A stretch of 64,000 nucleotides of DNA from Comamonadaceae bacterium (GCA_947476285.1 CANJPU010000006.1:1-64000), one strand, 5' to 3'; positions 10,710 to 20,695 are shown, counted from the first letter of the stretch. The notes: generated by a model not told the origin, from the letters alone. Made by a program: numbers and translations.

Positions 10710-12127
10710 CAGTCACGCCCATAGGTGTCCGCCAGCCGGACGATGTCGTCCTCGCCCAGATAGGCGCCGCACTGAACCTCGATCAGCACCAGCTCCTCGG
10801 TGCCGATGTTGGACAGTCTGTGCCGCTCCTTGATGGGGATGTAGCGGTACTCGCCCGGCTCCGCGCGCGATTCGTGTTGCCCAACCTGGACCAAGGCAAT
10901 GCCTTGCACCACCACCCAGTGTTCGGCGCGCTGGTGATGGTATTGCAGTGAAAGCGATTCTCCAGGCTTGACGGTGATGCGTTTGACCTTGTAGCCGCTC
11001 TCTTCTTTGAGCGTGGTGTAGGTGCCCCAGGGCCTTTGCACCGCCGAGGGCGAATGGGCACTTTCATGGCCGCGTGCCTTGAGGGTCTCCACCACGGACT
11101 TGATCATCTGGGCTGAGTCTTTGTGGGCCACCAGCAACGCGTCGGGTGTATCCACGATCACCAGGTCCTTGACGCCCACGGTCGCGACCACCTTGGGGCT
11201 GTGGCTCTCTACCTGGACATGTGTGCCCTGCGTTTCCACCGACACCACATCGGCCACAAAGGTGTTGCCGCTGGCATCGGGTGTGTGCGCCTGGGCCACT
11301 GCTGACCATGAGCCGACGTCGCTCCATGCGAAACGAGCTGGCACCACGGTGACATTGCGGGCCTTTTCCATGACGGCATAGTCGATGCTGATGTCTGGCT
11401 GCAGGCCGAACAGGTGCGGATCGAAGCGTGTCATGTCATTGATGGTGTGCTGGGCATCAAAGGCCTTGCGGGCGGCCTCCAGCGCATGCGGCGCATGCTG
11501 GGCCAGCGCATCGAGCATGGTGCGCGCGGTGAAGCAGAACATGCCGCTGTTCCAGTAGTAGCGGCCAGCGGCAAGATAGTCCTGTGCGGTAGCCAGATCG
11601 GGCTTTTCCACGAAGCGCAGAACAGACTGGCTGTGCCGGCTGACGTGTTCGACCTCCAGGTAGCCAAACCCGGTGTCGGGTGAGGTCGGGTGAATACCGA
11701 ACACCACCAGCCGTCCCTTTCTGGCCACCTCGGCGGCTTCCATCGCACAGGCCACGAAAGCGGCGGTGTCAGGAATCAGGTGGTCGGCCGGCAGTACCAG
11801 GAGCACGGCGTCGGGTCCGTGGACCTGTTCGCAGTGCAGCGCAGCCAATGCGATGGCGGGGCCGGTGTTTCGGCCCTTGGGCTCCAGCAGAAAGCGGCTG
11901 TGGGGCGGATCGTCGAGTTGGTCGATCACGCTGCGGGTCATGTAAACATGATCCTGGTTGGTGATCACCAGGAGATCATCGGTGCCGCAGGCCTGTCCGC
12001 GCGAAATCGCCTGCGCAAGCAGGGATTGCCCTGCGAGTTTCATAAAGGGTTTGGGATAGGCTTGCCGCGACGCCGGCCACAGCCGCGTCCCCGCCCCGCC
12101 GGAAAGTACCACCGATACAAGCTTCAT
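10709..12127 (-). CDS. manC: Mannose-1-phosphate guanylyltransferase / mannose-6-phosphate isomerase
   Basis: A 472-residue bifunctional enzyme of the ManC/AlgA/WbpW type. The N-terminal nucleotidyltransferase carries the GTP-binding LSGGAGTRLWPASR and the YPKPFMKL motif. The C-terminal cupin (PWGTYTTLKEESGYKVK, LQYHHQRAEHW) is the isomerase part. It makes GDP-mannose, so the glycan built by this operon probably contains mannose or a GDP-mannose-derived sugar such as rhamnose or fucose. First gene of the operon. A TAGAAT box at 12162-12167 (minus strand) about 35 bases upstream is a weak -10 candidate. No gmd or rmd genes are seen here. Confidence 0.95.
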   Translation of the reverse strand: MKLVSVVLSGGAGTRLWPASRQAYPKPFMKLAGQSLLAQAISRGQACGTDDLLVITNQDHVYMTRSVIDQLDDPPHSRFLLEPKGRNTGPAIALAALHCEQVHGPDAVLLVLPADHLIPDTAAFVACAMEAAEVARKGRLVVFGIHPTSPDTGFGYLEVEHVSRHSQSVLRFVEKPDLATAQDYLAAGRYYWNSGMFCFTARTMLDALAQHAPHALEAARKAFDAQHTINDMTRFDPHLFGLQPDISIDYAVMEKARNVTVVPARFAWSDVGSWSAVAQAHTPDASGNTFVADVVSVETQGTHVQVESHSPKVVATVGVKDLVIVDTPDALLVAHKDSAQMIKSVVETLKARGHESAHSPSAVQRPWGTYTTLKEESGYKVKRITVKPGESLSLQYHHQRAEHWVVVQGIALVQVGQHESRAEPGEYRYIPIKERHRLSNIGTEELVLIEVQCGAYLGEDDIVRLADTYGRD

Positions 12128-12274
12128 TCGGGTGCGATCCCTGTATTGCTGTCAACCGAGCATTCTATCTTTGGGCTCGGTCATGGCCTCGCAGCAGCCC
12201 CGGCAGTCGCATAGACTGTGCCACTGCCGCACATCAATTGGCCCGCCGGGCAGTGTGCAGATCAGGATTTGAAG

Positions 12275-13075
12275 ATGCGATTGACACGTGAGGAACTGGA
12301 GCAGGTCTGCGGCATTGCCGCCTTGGCGGGGCAGGAGATCATGCGCGTGTATTCGGGGGAATTCACCGCGTGGACCAAGGCCGACGACTCTCCACTGACT
12401 GAAGCCGACCTGCGCGCCGACTCGGTCATTCGCAAGGGCCTGACGCAGGCTTTCCCCGGCCTGTTCATCTGGTCGGAGGAGTCCTCCAGCGCCCAAGCGC
12501 AGCAGCCAGACGGCACTTTTTTTCTGGTGGACCCGCTTGATGGCACCAAGGAATTCCTCAAGCGCAACGGCGAGTTCACTGTCAACATCGCACTTGTTCA
12601 CGACCATGTCCCGGTTGCAGGGGTGGTAGGTGTCCCTGCCCAGGGCGAAATGTTCTTCGCGTCCCAGGGTCTGGGCGCCTGGCACCGTCAAGCGGGCTGT
12701 GCAGATACCGCCTTGAACACCGCGCCATGCCCGGATGACGGGCGTGCGCTGCGCATACTGGGCAGCCGCTCACACGGCACCGAGCAACTCGATCACTGGC
12801 TGCACAAACTGCAGCGCCCGCACAGTCTGCTGAGCGTGGGCAGCTCGCTCAAGTTTTGCCGCATCGCGCAAGGCCTGGCCGATGTCTACCCGCGATTTGG
12901 CCCCACCAGCCAGTGGGACACTGCGGCAGGCCAGGCCGTGCTGGAGCAGGCCGGCGGCGCGGTGCGGGACGCGCGGGGCAACAGCCTTCGCTACGGTTTG
13001 CAATTGCCGGTTCTCAATGGCAACTTCGTCGCGATGGGCGACCCGGGTCTTTCGCTGCCCGCGCTCTTGCCCTGA
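12275..13075 (+). CDS. cysQ: 3'(2'),5'-bisphosphate nucleotidase
   Basis: A 266-residue inositol-monophosphatase-superfamily enzyme that removes a phosphate from adenosine 3',5'-bisphosphate, the by-product of sulfate assimilation and sulfotransferases. Metal-binding motifs: SEES with Glu68-Glu69, DPLDGT (Asp86, Asp89) followed by KEF, and WDTAAGQAVLEQAGG near the C-terminus. The ATG at 12275 is preferred because AGGA (12264-12267) lies 7 bases before it; the frame is open back to an ATG at 12218. Transcribed divergently from manC and convergently with rfbD. Confidence 0.92.
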   Translation: MRLTREELEQVCGIAALAGQEIMRVYSGEFTAWTKADDSPLTEADLRADSVIRKGLTQAFPGLFIWSEESSSAQAQQPDGTFFLVDPLDGTKEFLKRNGEFTVNIALVHDHVPVAGVVGVPAQGEMFFASQGLGAWHRQAGCADTALNTAPCPDDGRALRILGSRSHGTEQLDHWLHKLQRPHSLLSVGSSLKFCRIAQGLADVYPRFGPTSQWDTAAGQAVLEQAGGAVRDARGNSLRYGLQLPVLNGNFVAMGDPGLSLPALLP

Positions 13076-13086
13076 GCAGGCTGCGC

Positions 13087-13992
13087 TCAGCGAGGCAGCA
13101 TGTAGCCTGCCGCCAGTTCGCGCACGACAGCCTCTACGCCGTGCTCCCAGGGCGGCAGCGTGATGCCAAATTGCTCGCAAAGCAGGCTCGAATCCATCCG
13201 TGAATTGGCAGGTCGCGCGGCCACGCCGGGCTTGGGCACCGTGGATACCGCATGCACCTGGTCCGCAGGCACGCGAACTGCAAGGCCCTCCTGACGTGCG
13301 CACTGCAAGATGTACACCGCATAGGCATGCCGGCTTGCCTGGCCACCGGCGGCCAGGTGGTAGATGCCCGCATGTTGTGCCTGCAGGCGCGGCACCAAGC
13401 TGGCCGTCACGTCTGCCACCCAGGTCGCACGCGTTGCCGCGCCCCACTGGTCGTTCACTACCTCCAGCCTGTCACGCACGAGAGCGGCGCCCAGGATGGC
13501 CTTGAGGAAGTTCTGGCCCACGCAGTCGTACAGCCAACTTGTGCGCAAGATCAGGTGTCGCTCGCAGTGGCGAGCGATCTCTTGTTCCCCCGCCAGTTTG
13601 CTGCGGCCATACACATTGAGCGGGGCAGTCGGGTCTGACTCGCGCCATGCCTGTGAGCCGCCGCCATCGAACACATATTCGGTGGAGTAGTGCACCAGCC
13701 AGGCACCGATGCGTTGCGCCTCGATCGCCAGCGTTGCGCACGCATCCCGGTTGATGGCAAAGGCCAGGTCAGGCTCAGACTCGGCCCGATCCACCGCGGT
13801 GTAAGCGGCCGCGTTGACGATCACGTCGGGGAGAAGGTCTCGCACGGTGCGGGCCAGCCCTGCCCTGTCGGCCAGATCACCGCAGGCACCGGTGCTGGCA
13901 CGGCTGAGCTCGACAACATCGGCCTGCACCGACAGGCTGCGTTGAAGTTGCCGGCCTAGTTGTCCTTGGGCACCAAACAGAAGAATTTTCAT
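13087..13992 (-). CDS. rfbD: dTDP-4-dehydrorhamnose reductase
   Basis: A 301-residue extended short-chain dehydrogenase, last step of dTDP-L-rhamnose synthesis. It has the Rossmann GAQGQLG (7-13), the VNAAAYTAVDRAE block, STEYVFDG, the catalytic YGRSK (Tyr128, Lys132) and the rhamnose-reductase RTSWLYDCVGQNF segment. rfbA, rfbB and rfbC are not in this window, so the upstream steps must be encoded elsewhere, or this copy serves another dTDP-hexose. It is convergent with cysQ (11 bases apart) and divergent from the initiating transferase. Confidence 0.92.
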   Translation of the reverse strand: MKILLFGAQGQLGRQLQRSLSVQADVVELSRASTGACGDLADRAGLARTVRDLLPDVIVNAAAYTAVDRAESEPDLAFAINRDACATLAIEAQRIGAWLVHYSTEYVFDGGGSQAWRESDPTAPLNVYGRSKLAGEQEIARHCERHLILRTSWLYDCVGQNFLKAILGAALVRDRLEVVNDQWGAATRATWVADVTASLVPRLQAQHAGIYHLAAGGQASRHAYAVYILQCARQEGLAVRVPADQVHAVSTVPKPGVAARPANSRMDSSLLCEQFGITLPPWEHGVEAVVRELAAGYMLPR

Positions 13993-14051
13993 AAAGATGG
14001 GCAGATGAGAGAATCGGGCAACGACACACGAGACAAGTCCGGATTCCAGGC

Positions 14052-15161
14052 ATGCTGATTTTATTGATGCTTTGCACAGCAGTGGCTGCCATTGTCTGCG
14101 GCATTTTGCTTAAGTTCGGCGCAGGCAGCGCGCGCAGCTACGGTGCGATGGCTCCCCAGCGCTTTCACGCCGGCCACATCCCACGGCTGGGCGGCGTGGC
14201 CATGCTGGCCGCTTGCTGCGTCGGTTGGGCCTGGATCGTCTGCGCCGAACGCTACTTTTCGGTGGCCAACCAGATTCGGCTGGAATTCACCGAGGCGCTG
14301 GCCTGGTACCTGGTGGCCTTCATCGCGGCGGGCGCCGGCATTGCCGAGGATCTCACCCAGGAGGTTTCTCCGCGCTGGCGTCTGGTCCTGAGCGCGCTCG
14401 CAGGCGTGGTCGGATGCTGGTTGCTGGGCCTGCGGGTTCCAAGTCTTGACATCAACCTGCTGGCGCCCCTGTGGAATGCCAGCCCATGGCCCGGCATCGC
14501 CTTGGCCGCCTTCGCAGTGGCGGGCTTGCCACACGCGTTCAACCTGATCGACGGTTACAACGGATTGGCCGGCATAGTCGCCCTCATCTGCAGCCTGGCA
14601 CTGGCCTATGTCTGCCTGGCGGTGGGCGACCGGCAGCTTGCCGGCGTACTGGTCGTTCTGGCCGGCGCCACCGCGGGTTTCTTGCTGTGGAATTATCCTC
14701 GCGGGCTGATCTTTGCCGGCGACGGTGGCGCCTATCTGTGGGGTGTGGTGATTGCGATCGTCAGCATCCAGTTGGTGCAGCGGCACCATCACATGGTCTC
14801 GCCCTGGTTTCCTATCTTGCTGCTGATCTATCCGGTGTGGGAAACCTTCTTCTCCATCTACCGCAAGCTCGCACGCGGCCAGTCGCCGGGCCTTGCCGAT
14901 GCGCTGCATTTTCATCAATTGATCTATCGGCGTATCGTGCGCGGCGTGTTCCACGACGATGAGGCACGCCGCATGCTCATGCGCAATAATCGCACCTCTC
15001 CCTATTTGTGGGGGTTCACAGTGCTCACGGTGTTGCCAGCAGTCATGTTCTGGCGCAGCACGCCGATTCTCATGGTGTTCACCGCGCTGTTCGTGGCGAC
15101 CTATGTCTTTGCCTATGTCAGCATCATCTGTTTCAAGGTTCCGCACTGGTTGCGCCGCTAG
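14052..15161 (+). CDS. Undecaprenyl-phosphate phosphoglycosyltransferase, WecA/WbpL-like
   Basis: A 369-residue polytopic membrane enzyme of the MraY/WecA family, which moves a sugar-1-phosphate from a UDP-sugar to undecaprenyl phosphate and so starts glycan assembly. Seen: MAPQRFHAGHIPRLGG near the N-terminus, NLIDGYNGLAG (about 162-172), FAGDGGAYLWG and the basic loop HFHQLIYRR. The usual paired aspartates of the first acidic motif read AED here (GIAEDLTQE), a variation also seen in other WecA/WbpL relatives. Being next to the O-antigen operon, it is the likely primer of that pathway. Confidence 0.88.
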   Translation: MLILLMLCTAVAAIVCGILLKFGAGSARSYGAMAPQRFHAGHIPRLGGVAMLAACCVGWAWIVCAERYFSVANQIRLEFTEALAWYLVAFIAAGAGIAEDLTQEVSPRWRLVLSALAGVVGCWLLGLRVPSLDINLLAPLWNASPWPGIALAAFAVAGLPHAFNLIDGYNGLAGIVALICSLALAYVCLAVGDRQLAGVLVVLAGATAGFLLWNYPRGLIFAGDGGAYLWGVVIAIVSIQLVQRHHHMVSPWFPILLLIYPVWETFFSIYRKLARGQSPGLADALHFHQLIYRRIVRGVFHDDEARRMLMRNNRTSPYLWGFTVLTVLPAVMFWRSTPILMVFTALFVATYVFAYVSIICFKVPHWLRR

Positions 15162-16097
<936 letters not shown>

Positions 16098-16110
16098 CCC
16101 GAGCCATCGC

Positions 16111-16809
16111 ATGCGCCTGCTCCTGGTTGAAGACGACGTGATGGTTGCCAGCGGCATCAAGCTGGGCCTGTCCGATGCCGGTTACGCGGTCGACTGGGTT
16201 GGCAGTGCCGAACGCGCCGAAGAGGTGCTGCGCAAGGAGGCATTTGATGCGGCCATCATCGACATCGGCCTGCCCAAGATGGATGGGCTTGAGCTCACCC
16301 GGCGTCTGCGCCTGCCCGAGATGGCCAATCCCGCGATGCCGGTGCTGATCCTCACCGCACGTGACGCTCTGCAGGACCGCGTGCAGGGGCTGGACCTGGG
16401 CGCCGACGACTACATGATCAAACCTTTTGAGCTGCCCGAGTTGCTGGCCCGCCTGCGTGCGCTGCTGCGCCGCTCGCAGGCGGCCACATCGGCGGTGCTC
16501 AGCTTTGGGCCGATCGAGCTGGACACGGCCAACCGGCGGGCCAGCGCGCGCCATCAGGGCGGCAGCACAAGCATCGAACTAGGCCCACGCGAATGGACGG
16601 TGCTGGAATACCTGCTGATTCATGCGCCAAAGCCCACCAGCAAGGACAAGCTGCTGCAGGCCTTGACCGGCTGGGACAAGGAGATCACCTCCAACGCGGT
16701 GGAGGTCTATATCTCTCGGCTGCGTGCCAAGCTGGAGCCGTATGGCGTCTTGCTGCGCTCCATACGCGGCTTCGGCTATCGGCTGGAGCACGACACTGAT
16801 TCGCAGTGA
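16111..16809 (+). CDS. OmpR-family response regulator, TctD/QseB-like
   Basis: A 232-residue DNA-binding response regulator. Receiver domain 1-118 has Asp8/Asp9, phosphoacceptor Asp51 (IIDIGLP), Thr82 and Lys104 (IKPF). The winged-helix domain follows, with ELGPREWTVLEYLL and the recognition-helix block SNAVEVYISRLRAKL. It is paired with the histidine kinase starting 10 bases downstream. TctD regulators control tricarboxylate uptake, but no transporter of that kind is adjacent, so the target is open. Confidence 0.93.
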   Translation: MRLLLVEDDVMVASGIKLGLSDAGYAVDWVGSAERAEEVLRKEAFDAAIIDIGLPKMDGLELTRRLRLPEMANPAMPVLILTARDALQDRVQGLDLGADDYMIKPFELPELLARLRALLRRSQAATSAVLSFGPIELDTANRRASARHQGGSTSIELGPREWTVLEYLLIHAPKPTSKDKLLQALTGWDKEITSNAVEVYISRLRAKLEPYGVLLRSIRGFGYRLEHDTDSQ

Positions 16810-16819
16810 TGTCGCAGTG

Positions 16820-18244
16820 ATGCGAATTCTCTCCGGCGGCAAGCGCGGCAGCGACATGCTGGGCATGGGCTCTGGCCTGCGGCGCAGGCTGCTGGTGATG
16901 CTGATCGTTCCCCTGCTGCTGCTCGCGCTCCTCAACGCCTGGTTTGATTACCGCGCAGCGGACAACGTTGCCTTGCAGCAAGACCAACGACTGCTGGCGC
17001 TGGTGCCGCTGCTGGCTGATTCGGTGGTGGGTGGCAGCACGGGCGCAACCAGCGCACCGGTGCTGTTGCTGGCGCCTGCGGTTCAGGAGTTCCTGCGCGA
17101 CGGGCCGGCCCGTGCGGCGTTCGCGCTCTCCGATCTCGACGGCAAGGTGCTGCAAGGTCAGGCCTGGCTTGCCGCGATGGCACCCCCCGACAAGGAAGCG
17201 CAGTTGCGCAGCGAAGAAGATGGCGGCACGACCTGGCGCATCGTGCGCCAGCGCCAGCAGACGGTGATAGGCGAACTGGTGATCACCCTGGCCGACAGCA
17301 CCGACGCGCGTCAACAGTGGGCCCGATCCATCCTGCTGAAGGTCTTGCTGCCCAATCTGGTGCTGGTGGCGGCGGCCGCATTTGCGGTGCGGTGGGCGGT
17401 GCAGCGGGCATTGCGCCCGCTGCTGGAACTGCGCGAAGCCGTGGAGCGGCGTTCGCCGCGCGACCTCAGCTCCATTGATGAATCTGCTTCGCCTGAGGAA
17501 GTTCGTCCGCTGGTGAACTCCCTCAACCGCCTGTTCGATCTGGTCAACGCGCAGGCCGAAAGCCAGCGCCGTTTTATCGCCGATGCGGCTCACCAGTTGC
17601 GCACGCCGCTGGCCGGCCTTCAGGCGCAAGTGGAAGCGTGGGCGCAAGCGGCCAATGCCGCAGACTCTGGCAATGGCCTGGTCACTTTGCAAGTCGATCA
17701 GGTCAACAAGCTGCGCGGTGCTACCCGTCGCACCTCACAGCTTGCCAGTCAGTTGTTGGCGCTGTCCCGTGCCGATTCCAGCAGCATGCATGCGCAGCCG
17801 ATGCAGCAAGTGGACCTCAAGCATTTGTGCGAGGCCATTCTCGAATCCCACTTGGACGCGGCCACCGACAAGCGCATCGACCTCGGGCTTGACGCGCAAG
17901 CCGCGCTGACCATGGGCCATGCCTGGCTGCTGCGCGAGTTACTGGCCAACCTGGTGGACAACGCGGTCAAGTACACGCCGTCATGCGGCACCGTCACCCT
18001 ACGCTGCGGTATGCGGCCAGCCGGTGCCTTCCTCGAAGTGGAAGACGATGGTCCGGGCATTGCCCCAGCAGAGCGGCAAAACGTGCTGGAGCGCTTCTAT
18101 CGGGTGCAGGGCACACAGGTGGAAGGCAATGGCTTGGGGCTGGCGATTGCCGCCGAGATCGCCCGAGTCCATCACAGCCGCCTTGCGCTGGAAAGCGGCG
18201 CGCACGGGCGGGGTTTGAAGGTTTCCGTGTTGCTGGCGGGGTAA
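16820..18244 (+). CDS. Sensor histidine kinase, TctE-like
   Basis: A 474-residue membrane kinase. A basic N-terminus leads into a first membrane segment (about 24-40), a periplasmic sensor region of roughly 130 residues and a second segment (about 175-192). The dimerisation domain carries the phosphoacceptor His258 in FIADAAHQLRTPLAG. The ATPase domain has NLVDNAVKYTP, VEDDGPGI and GNGLGLAI. The chosen ATG is 10 bases after the regulator stop; the frame is open further upstream only within the regulator gene. The sensor region resembles the 2CSK_N type found in TctE; the ligand cannot be told. Confidence 0.92.
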   Translation: MRILSGGKRGSDMLGMGSGLRRRLLVMLIVPLLLLALLNAWFDYRAADNVALQQDQRLLALVPLLADSVVGGSTGATSAPVLLLAPAVQEFLRDGPARAAFALSDLDGKVLQGQAWLAAMAPPDKEAQLRSEEDGGTTWRIVRQRQQTVIGELVITLADSTDARQQWARSILLKVLLPNLVLVAAAAFAVRWAVQRALRPLLELREAVERRSPRDLSSIDESASPEEVRPLVNSLNRLFDLVNAQAESQRRFIADAAHQLRTPLAGLQAQVEAWAQAANAADSGNGLVTLQVDQVNKLRGATRRTSQLASQLLALSRADSSSMHAQPMQQVDLKHLCEAILESHLDAATDKRIDLGLDAQAALTMGHAWLLRELLANLVDNAVKYTPSCGTVTLRCGMRPAGAFLEVEDDGPGIAPAERQNVLERFYRVQGTQVEGNGLGLAIAAEIARVHHSRLALESGAHGRGLKVSVLLAG

Positions 18245-18329
18245 GCGCGCACTTGGCTGCAGGGCCGCACCCTGGCGAAAACCCTAGTGTCGGCTGTGCG
18301 AGAATGACCGCAACACCGCATTCACGAAC

Positions 18330-18968
18330 ATGGACGCCGACCTCAGTAGCCCAGATCCCAGCGAGCCCTCACAAGGCCCGGCGCCGGTGCGTAAGCGGCC
18401 CAAGCCGGGTGAGCGCCGTGTTCAGATCTTGGAGGCACTGGCCACGATGCTGGAGCAGCCTGGCGCTGAGCGCATCACCACTGCTGCTCTGGCGGCGCGA
18501 CTTGCGGTGAGCGAGGCTGCCTTGTACCGGCACTTTGCCAGCAAGGCCCAGATGTTCGAAGGTCTTATCGAATTCATCGAGCAAAGTGTTTTCAGCTTGG
18601 TCAACCAGATTAGCGAACGCGAGCCTGCGGGGTCCACGCAAGCGGCCAAGATGGTGGCCATGGTGCTGCAGTTCGCGGAGAAAAACCCCGGCATGACCCG
18701 CGTCATGGTGGGCGATGCGCTGGTGTTTGAGAACGAGCGGCTGCAACAGCGCATGAACCAGTTCTTTGACAAGATCGAGTCCGCACTCAAGCAAAGCCTG
18801 CGCAGCGATGCGGCTAACGAGGCCTCGCCCACGCCCAGCGTGGACGCGCAAGTCCGTGCCTCGGTGCTGACCGCTTTTTTGGTTGGTCGCCTCCAGCGCT
18901 TTGCCCGTTCGGGCTTCAAGCGCTCGCCGTCGGAACACCTTGAGGCCAGCCTGGCGCGCATGCTCTGA
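18330..18968 (+). CDS. slmA: Nucleoid occlusion factor, TetR fold
   Basis: A 212-residue SlmA-type protein. SlmA binds specific sites on the chromosome and blocks FtsZ rings over the nucleoid. The HTH lies at about 42-66 (ITTAALAARLAVSEAALYRHFASKAQMFEGLIEF), and the following helix IEQSVFSLVNQI with NPGMTRVMVGDALVFENERL is characteristic of SlmA rather than of drug-efflux TetR repressors. Its position shortly after argB matches Burkholderiales order. The C-terminal part (DAQVRASVLTAFLVGRLQRFARSGF) also fits. Confidence 0.9.
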   Translation: MDADLSSPDPSEPSQGPAPVRKRPKPGERRVQILEALATMLEQPGAERITTAALAARLAVSEAALYRHFASKAQMFEGLIEFIEQSVFSLVNQISEREPAGSTQAAKMVAMVLQFAEKNPGMTRVMVGDALVFENERLQQRMNQFFDKIESALKQSLRSDAANEASPTPSVDAQVRASVLTAFLVGRLQRFARSGFKRSPSEHLEASLARML

Positions 18969-18993
18969 CCCAACCCACACGACAAAGGCACAC

Positions 18994-19842
18994 ATGAAAC
19001 TGGTTCGCTATGGCAACCCCGGCAAGGAAAAGCCGGGTCTCATTGACTCCGACGGCAAATTGCGGGACCTGAGCGGCCTGGTGCCCGACATCGGTCCGGC
19101 GCAAGTCTCCAGCGCGTCACTGGCGCGCCTGCGCAAAATCAACCCGGCCAAGCTCGCCCTGGTGCGCGGCACACCCAGGTTCGGATGCCCGGTGGCACAG
19201 GTTGGAAAGTTCATTGCGATCGGCCTGAACTACGCCGACCATGCCGCCGAAACCGGTGCTGCCGTTCCCAAGGAGCCCATTGTCTTCATGAAGGCCATCA
19301 GTTGCATCCAGGGTCCAAACGATCCAGTCATGTTGCCCAAGGGATCGGTCAAGACAGACTGGGAAGTCGAGGTTGGAGTCGTCATCGGCACCCGCGCCCG
19401 GTATGTCTTGCAGAAGGACGCATTGGCCCATGTGGCCGGCTACTGCGTGGTCAACGATGTGAGCGAGCGCGAGTACCAGATCGAGCGCGGGCCCCAATGG
19501 GACAAGGGCAAGGGCTGCGACACCTTCGGGCCGGTCGGCCCCTGGCTGGTGACCACCGATGAAATTGACAACGTTCAGCGCCTTGACATGTGGCTGGACC
19601 TCAATGGCCAGCGCATGCAGACTGGCAACAGCCGCACCATGATCTTCGGTGTGGCCAAGCTGGTGAGCTATGTCAGCCAGTTCATGACGCTGATGCCAGG
19701 AGACATTCTGACCACCGGCACGCCACCTGGGGTGGGCATGGGCATGAAGCCGCCGCGCTTCTTGAAAAAGGGCGACGTTATGCGCTTGGGCGTGCAAGGC
19801 CTTGGCGAGCAAAACCAACTGGTGGTTCCGTTCAAGGTGTAG
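18994..19842 (+). CDS. Fumarylacetoacetate hydrolase family protein
   Basis: A 282-residue FAH-fold enzyme, a metal-dependent family covering 2-keto-4-pentenoate hydratases, ureidoglycolate lyases and acylpyruvases. Seen: GLNYADHAAETGA, the metal-binding EVEVGVVIG, NDVSEREYQ, GPVGPWLVT and the C-terminal TGTPPGVGMGMKPP. The start at 18994 follows AAAGG at 18984-18988; the frame is open upstream only across slmA. The exact substrate is not decided by these motifs; the pattern NDVSERE with KGCDTFGP is common in 2,4-didehydro-3-deoxy-L-rhamnonate hydrolase-like members. Confidence 0.85.
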   Translation: MKLVRYGNPGKEKPGLIDSDGKLRDLSGLVPDIGPAQVSSASLARLRKINPAKLALVRGTPRFGCPVAQVGKFIAIGLNYADHAAETGAAVPKEPIVFMKAISCIQGPNDPVMLPKGSVKTDWEVEVGVVIGTRARYVLQKDALAHVAGYCVVNDVSEREYQIERGPQWDKGKGCDTFGPVGPWLVTTDEIDNVQRLDMWLDLNGQRMQTGNSRTMIFGVAKLVSYVSQFMTLMPGDILTTGTPPGVGMGMKPPRFLKKGDVMRLGVQGLGEQNQLVVPFKV

Positions 19843-20008
19843 CAAGCGGCCTTGCAACATAAACTTAAGAGTTCATCTAAGTTTCAAAATAGCCACATGA
19901 ACCTAAGAAAATAATATTTTTTTGGGTTCGCAGGTGCTTGATGCCCTTGTGTCTGGCTGATTTCAATGCAAAATAGCACGATCGTTCGTTTTATTTTGTA
20001 TTGACAGC
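19843..20008. other. AT-rich intergenic region with weak hairpin and TetR promoter
   Basis: An unusually AT-rich stretch for this genome. An interrupted inverted repeat, CTTA-aga-GTTCAT (19864-19876) with ATGAAC-c-TAAG (19897-19907), is followed by an A/T run ending in seven T's, and may end transcription of the upstream gene. The TetR operator and promoter follow from 19947. Confidence 0.4.
19970..19997. promoter_or_regulatory. Palindromic operator for the TetR regulator
   Basis: AAAATA (19970-19975) pairs with TATTTT (19992-19997), and ACGA (19978-19981) pairs with TCGT (19986-19989), all about one centre. The ACGATCGTTCGT core is of the kind bound by TetR/FadR-like repressors. A candidate promoter overlaps it: TTGTGT at 19947-19952, 17 bases, then TGC-AAAATA. 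Binding would block the promoter, so autorepression is expected. Confidence 0.6.
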
Positions 20009-20689
20009 ATGAACTCCGAAGAATCACCGTCGAAGCTTCACCGCGCCAAGCGCGAGGGCAAGGCCTTCCAGAAAGGGCATCAGACCAAGGCGGCCATCGT
20101 CGATGCGGCCTTGGGTCTGGCCACGCAGATGGGTCTAGAGGGCTTGTCCATAGGCGCTCTGGCTGGGACCACTCAGATGAGCAAATCCGGTGTCTTTGCG
20201 CACTTCGGCTCACGCGAAGAGTTGCAGATATCCGTCATACGCGAGTACCACGCACGCTTTGAGCAAGAGGTGTTTGCGCCGGCCCTGCAAGCCCCACGCG
20301 GCCTGCCCCGTCTGCGAGCCATGTTCGACAACTGGATGAAGCGCACATCCCTGGAAATCGATTCGGGCTGCATTTACATCGGCGGCGCAGTGGAGTTTGA
20401 CGATCGCGTCGGTCCGGTGCGCGACGCCTTGGTCGGCTCGGTCAAGATCTGGTTGTCCGCCATGAGGCGTGCGGTGAGTGCAGCCGTCGAAGAAGGGCAC
20501 CTGCGCGCCGACTCGGACGCTGACCAAATGCTGTTCGAAATCCACGGGCTCATCCTGGCATTGCATTACGAAGCCCGCTTCCTGCAAAACCCAGGTTCGA
20601 TCGCACGTGCCAAGACCGGTTTTCAAAACATTCTCATGCTTTACGGCGCGAAAGACGCGCCCGCATCCCAAACACAGATCAAGGAGTGA
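20009..20689 (+). CDS. TetR/AcrR-family regulator of the beta-oxidation operon
   Basis: A 226-residue TetR repressor. A basic N-terminal arm (KLHRAKREGKAFQKGHQTK) precedes the HTH (about 28-72, with LSIGALAGTTQMSKSGVFAHFGSREEL). The C-terminal ligand domain resembles TetR_C members that sense acyl-CoAs (IYIGGAVEFDDRVGPVRDAL). It is the first gene of the operon, 6 bases before an acyl-CoA dehydrogenase, with a strong palindrome at its own promoter. By analogy with PsrA/FadR of other proteobacteria, release by long-chain acyl-CoA would switch on the degradation genes; that is inference. Confidence 0.85.
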   Translation: MNSEESPSKLHRAKREGKAFQKGHQTKAAIVDAALGLATQMGLEGLSIGALAGTTQMSKSGVFAHFGSREELQISVIREYHARFEQEVFAPALQAPRGLPRLRAMFDNWMKRTSLEIDSGCIYIGGAVEFDDRVGPVRDALVGSVKIWLSAMRRAVSAAVEEGHLRADSDADQMLFEIHGLILALHYEARFLQNPGSIARAKTGFQNILMLYGAKDAPASQTQIKE

Positions 20690-20695
20690 AACATC

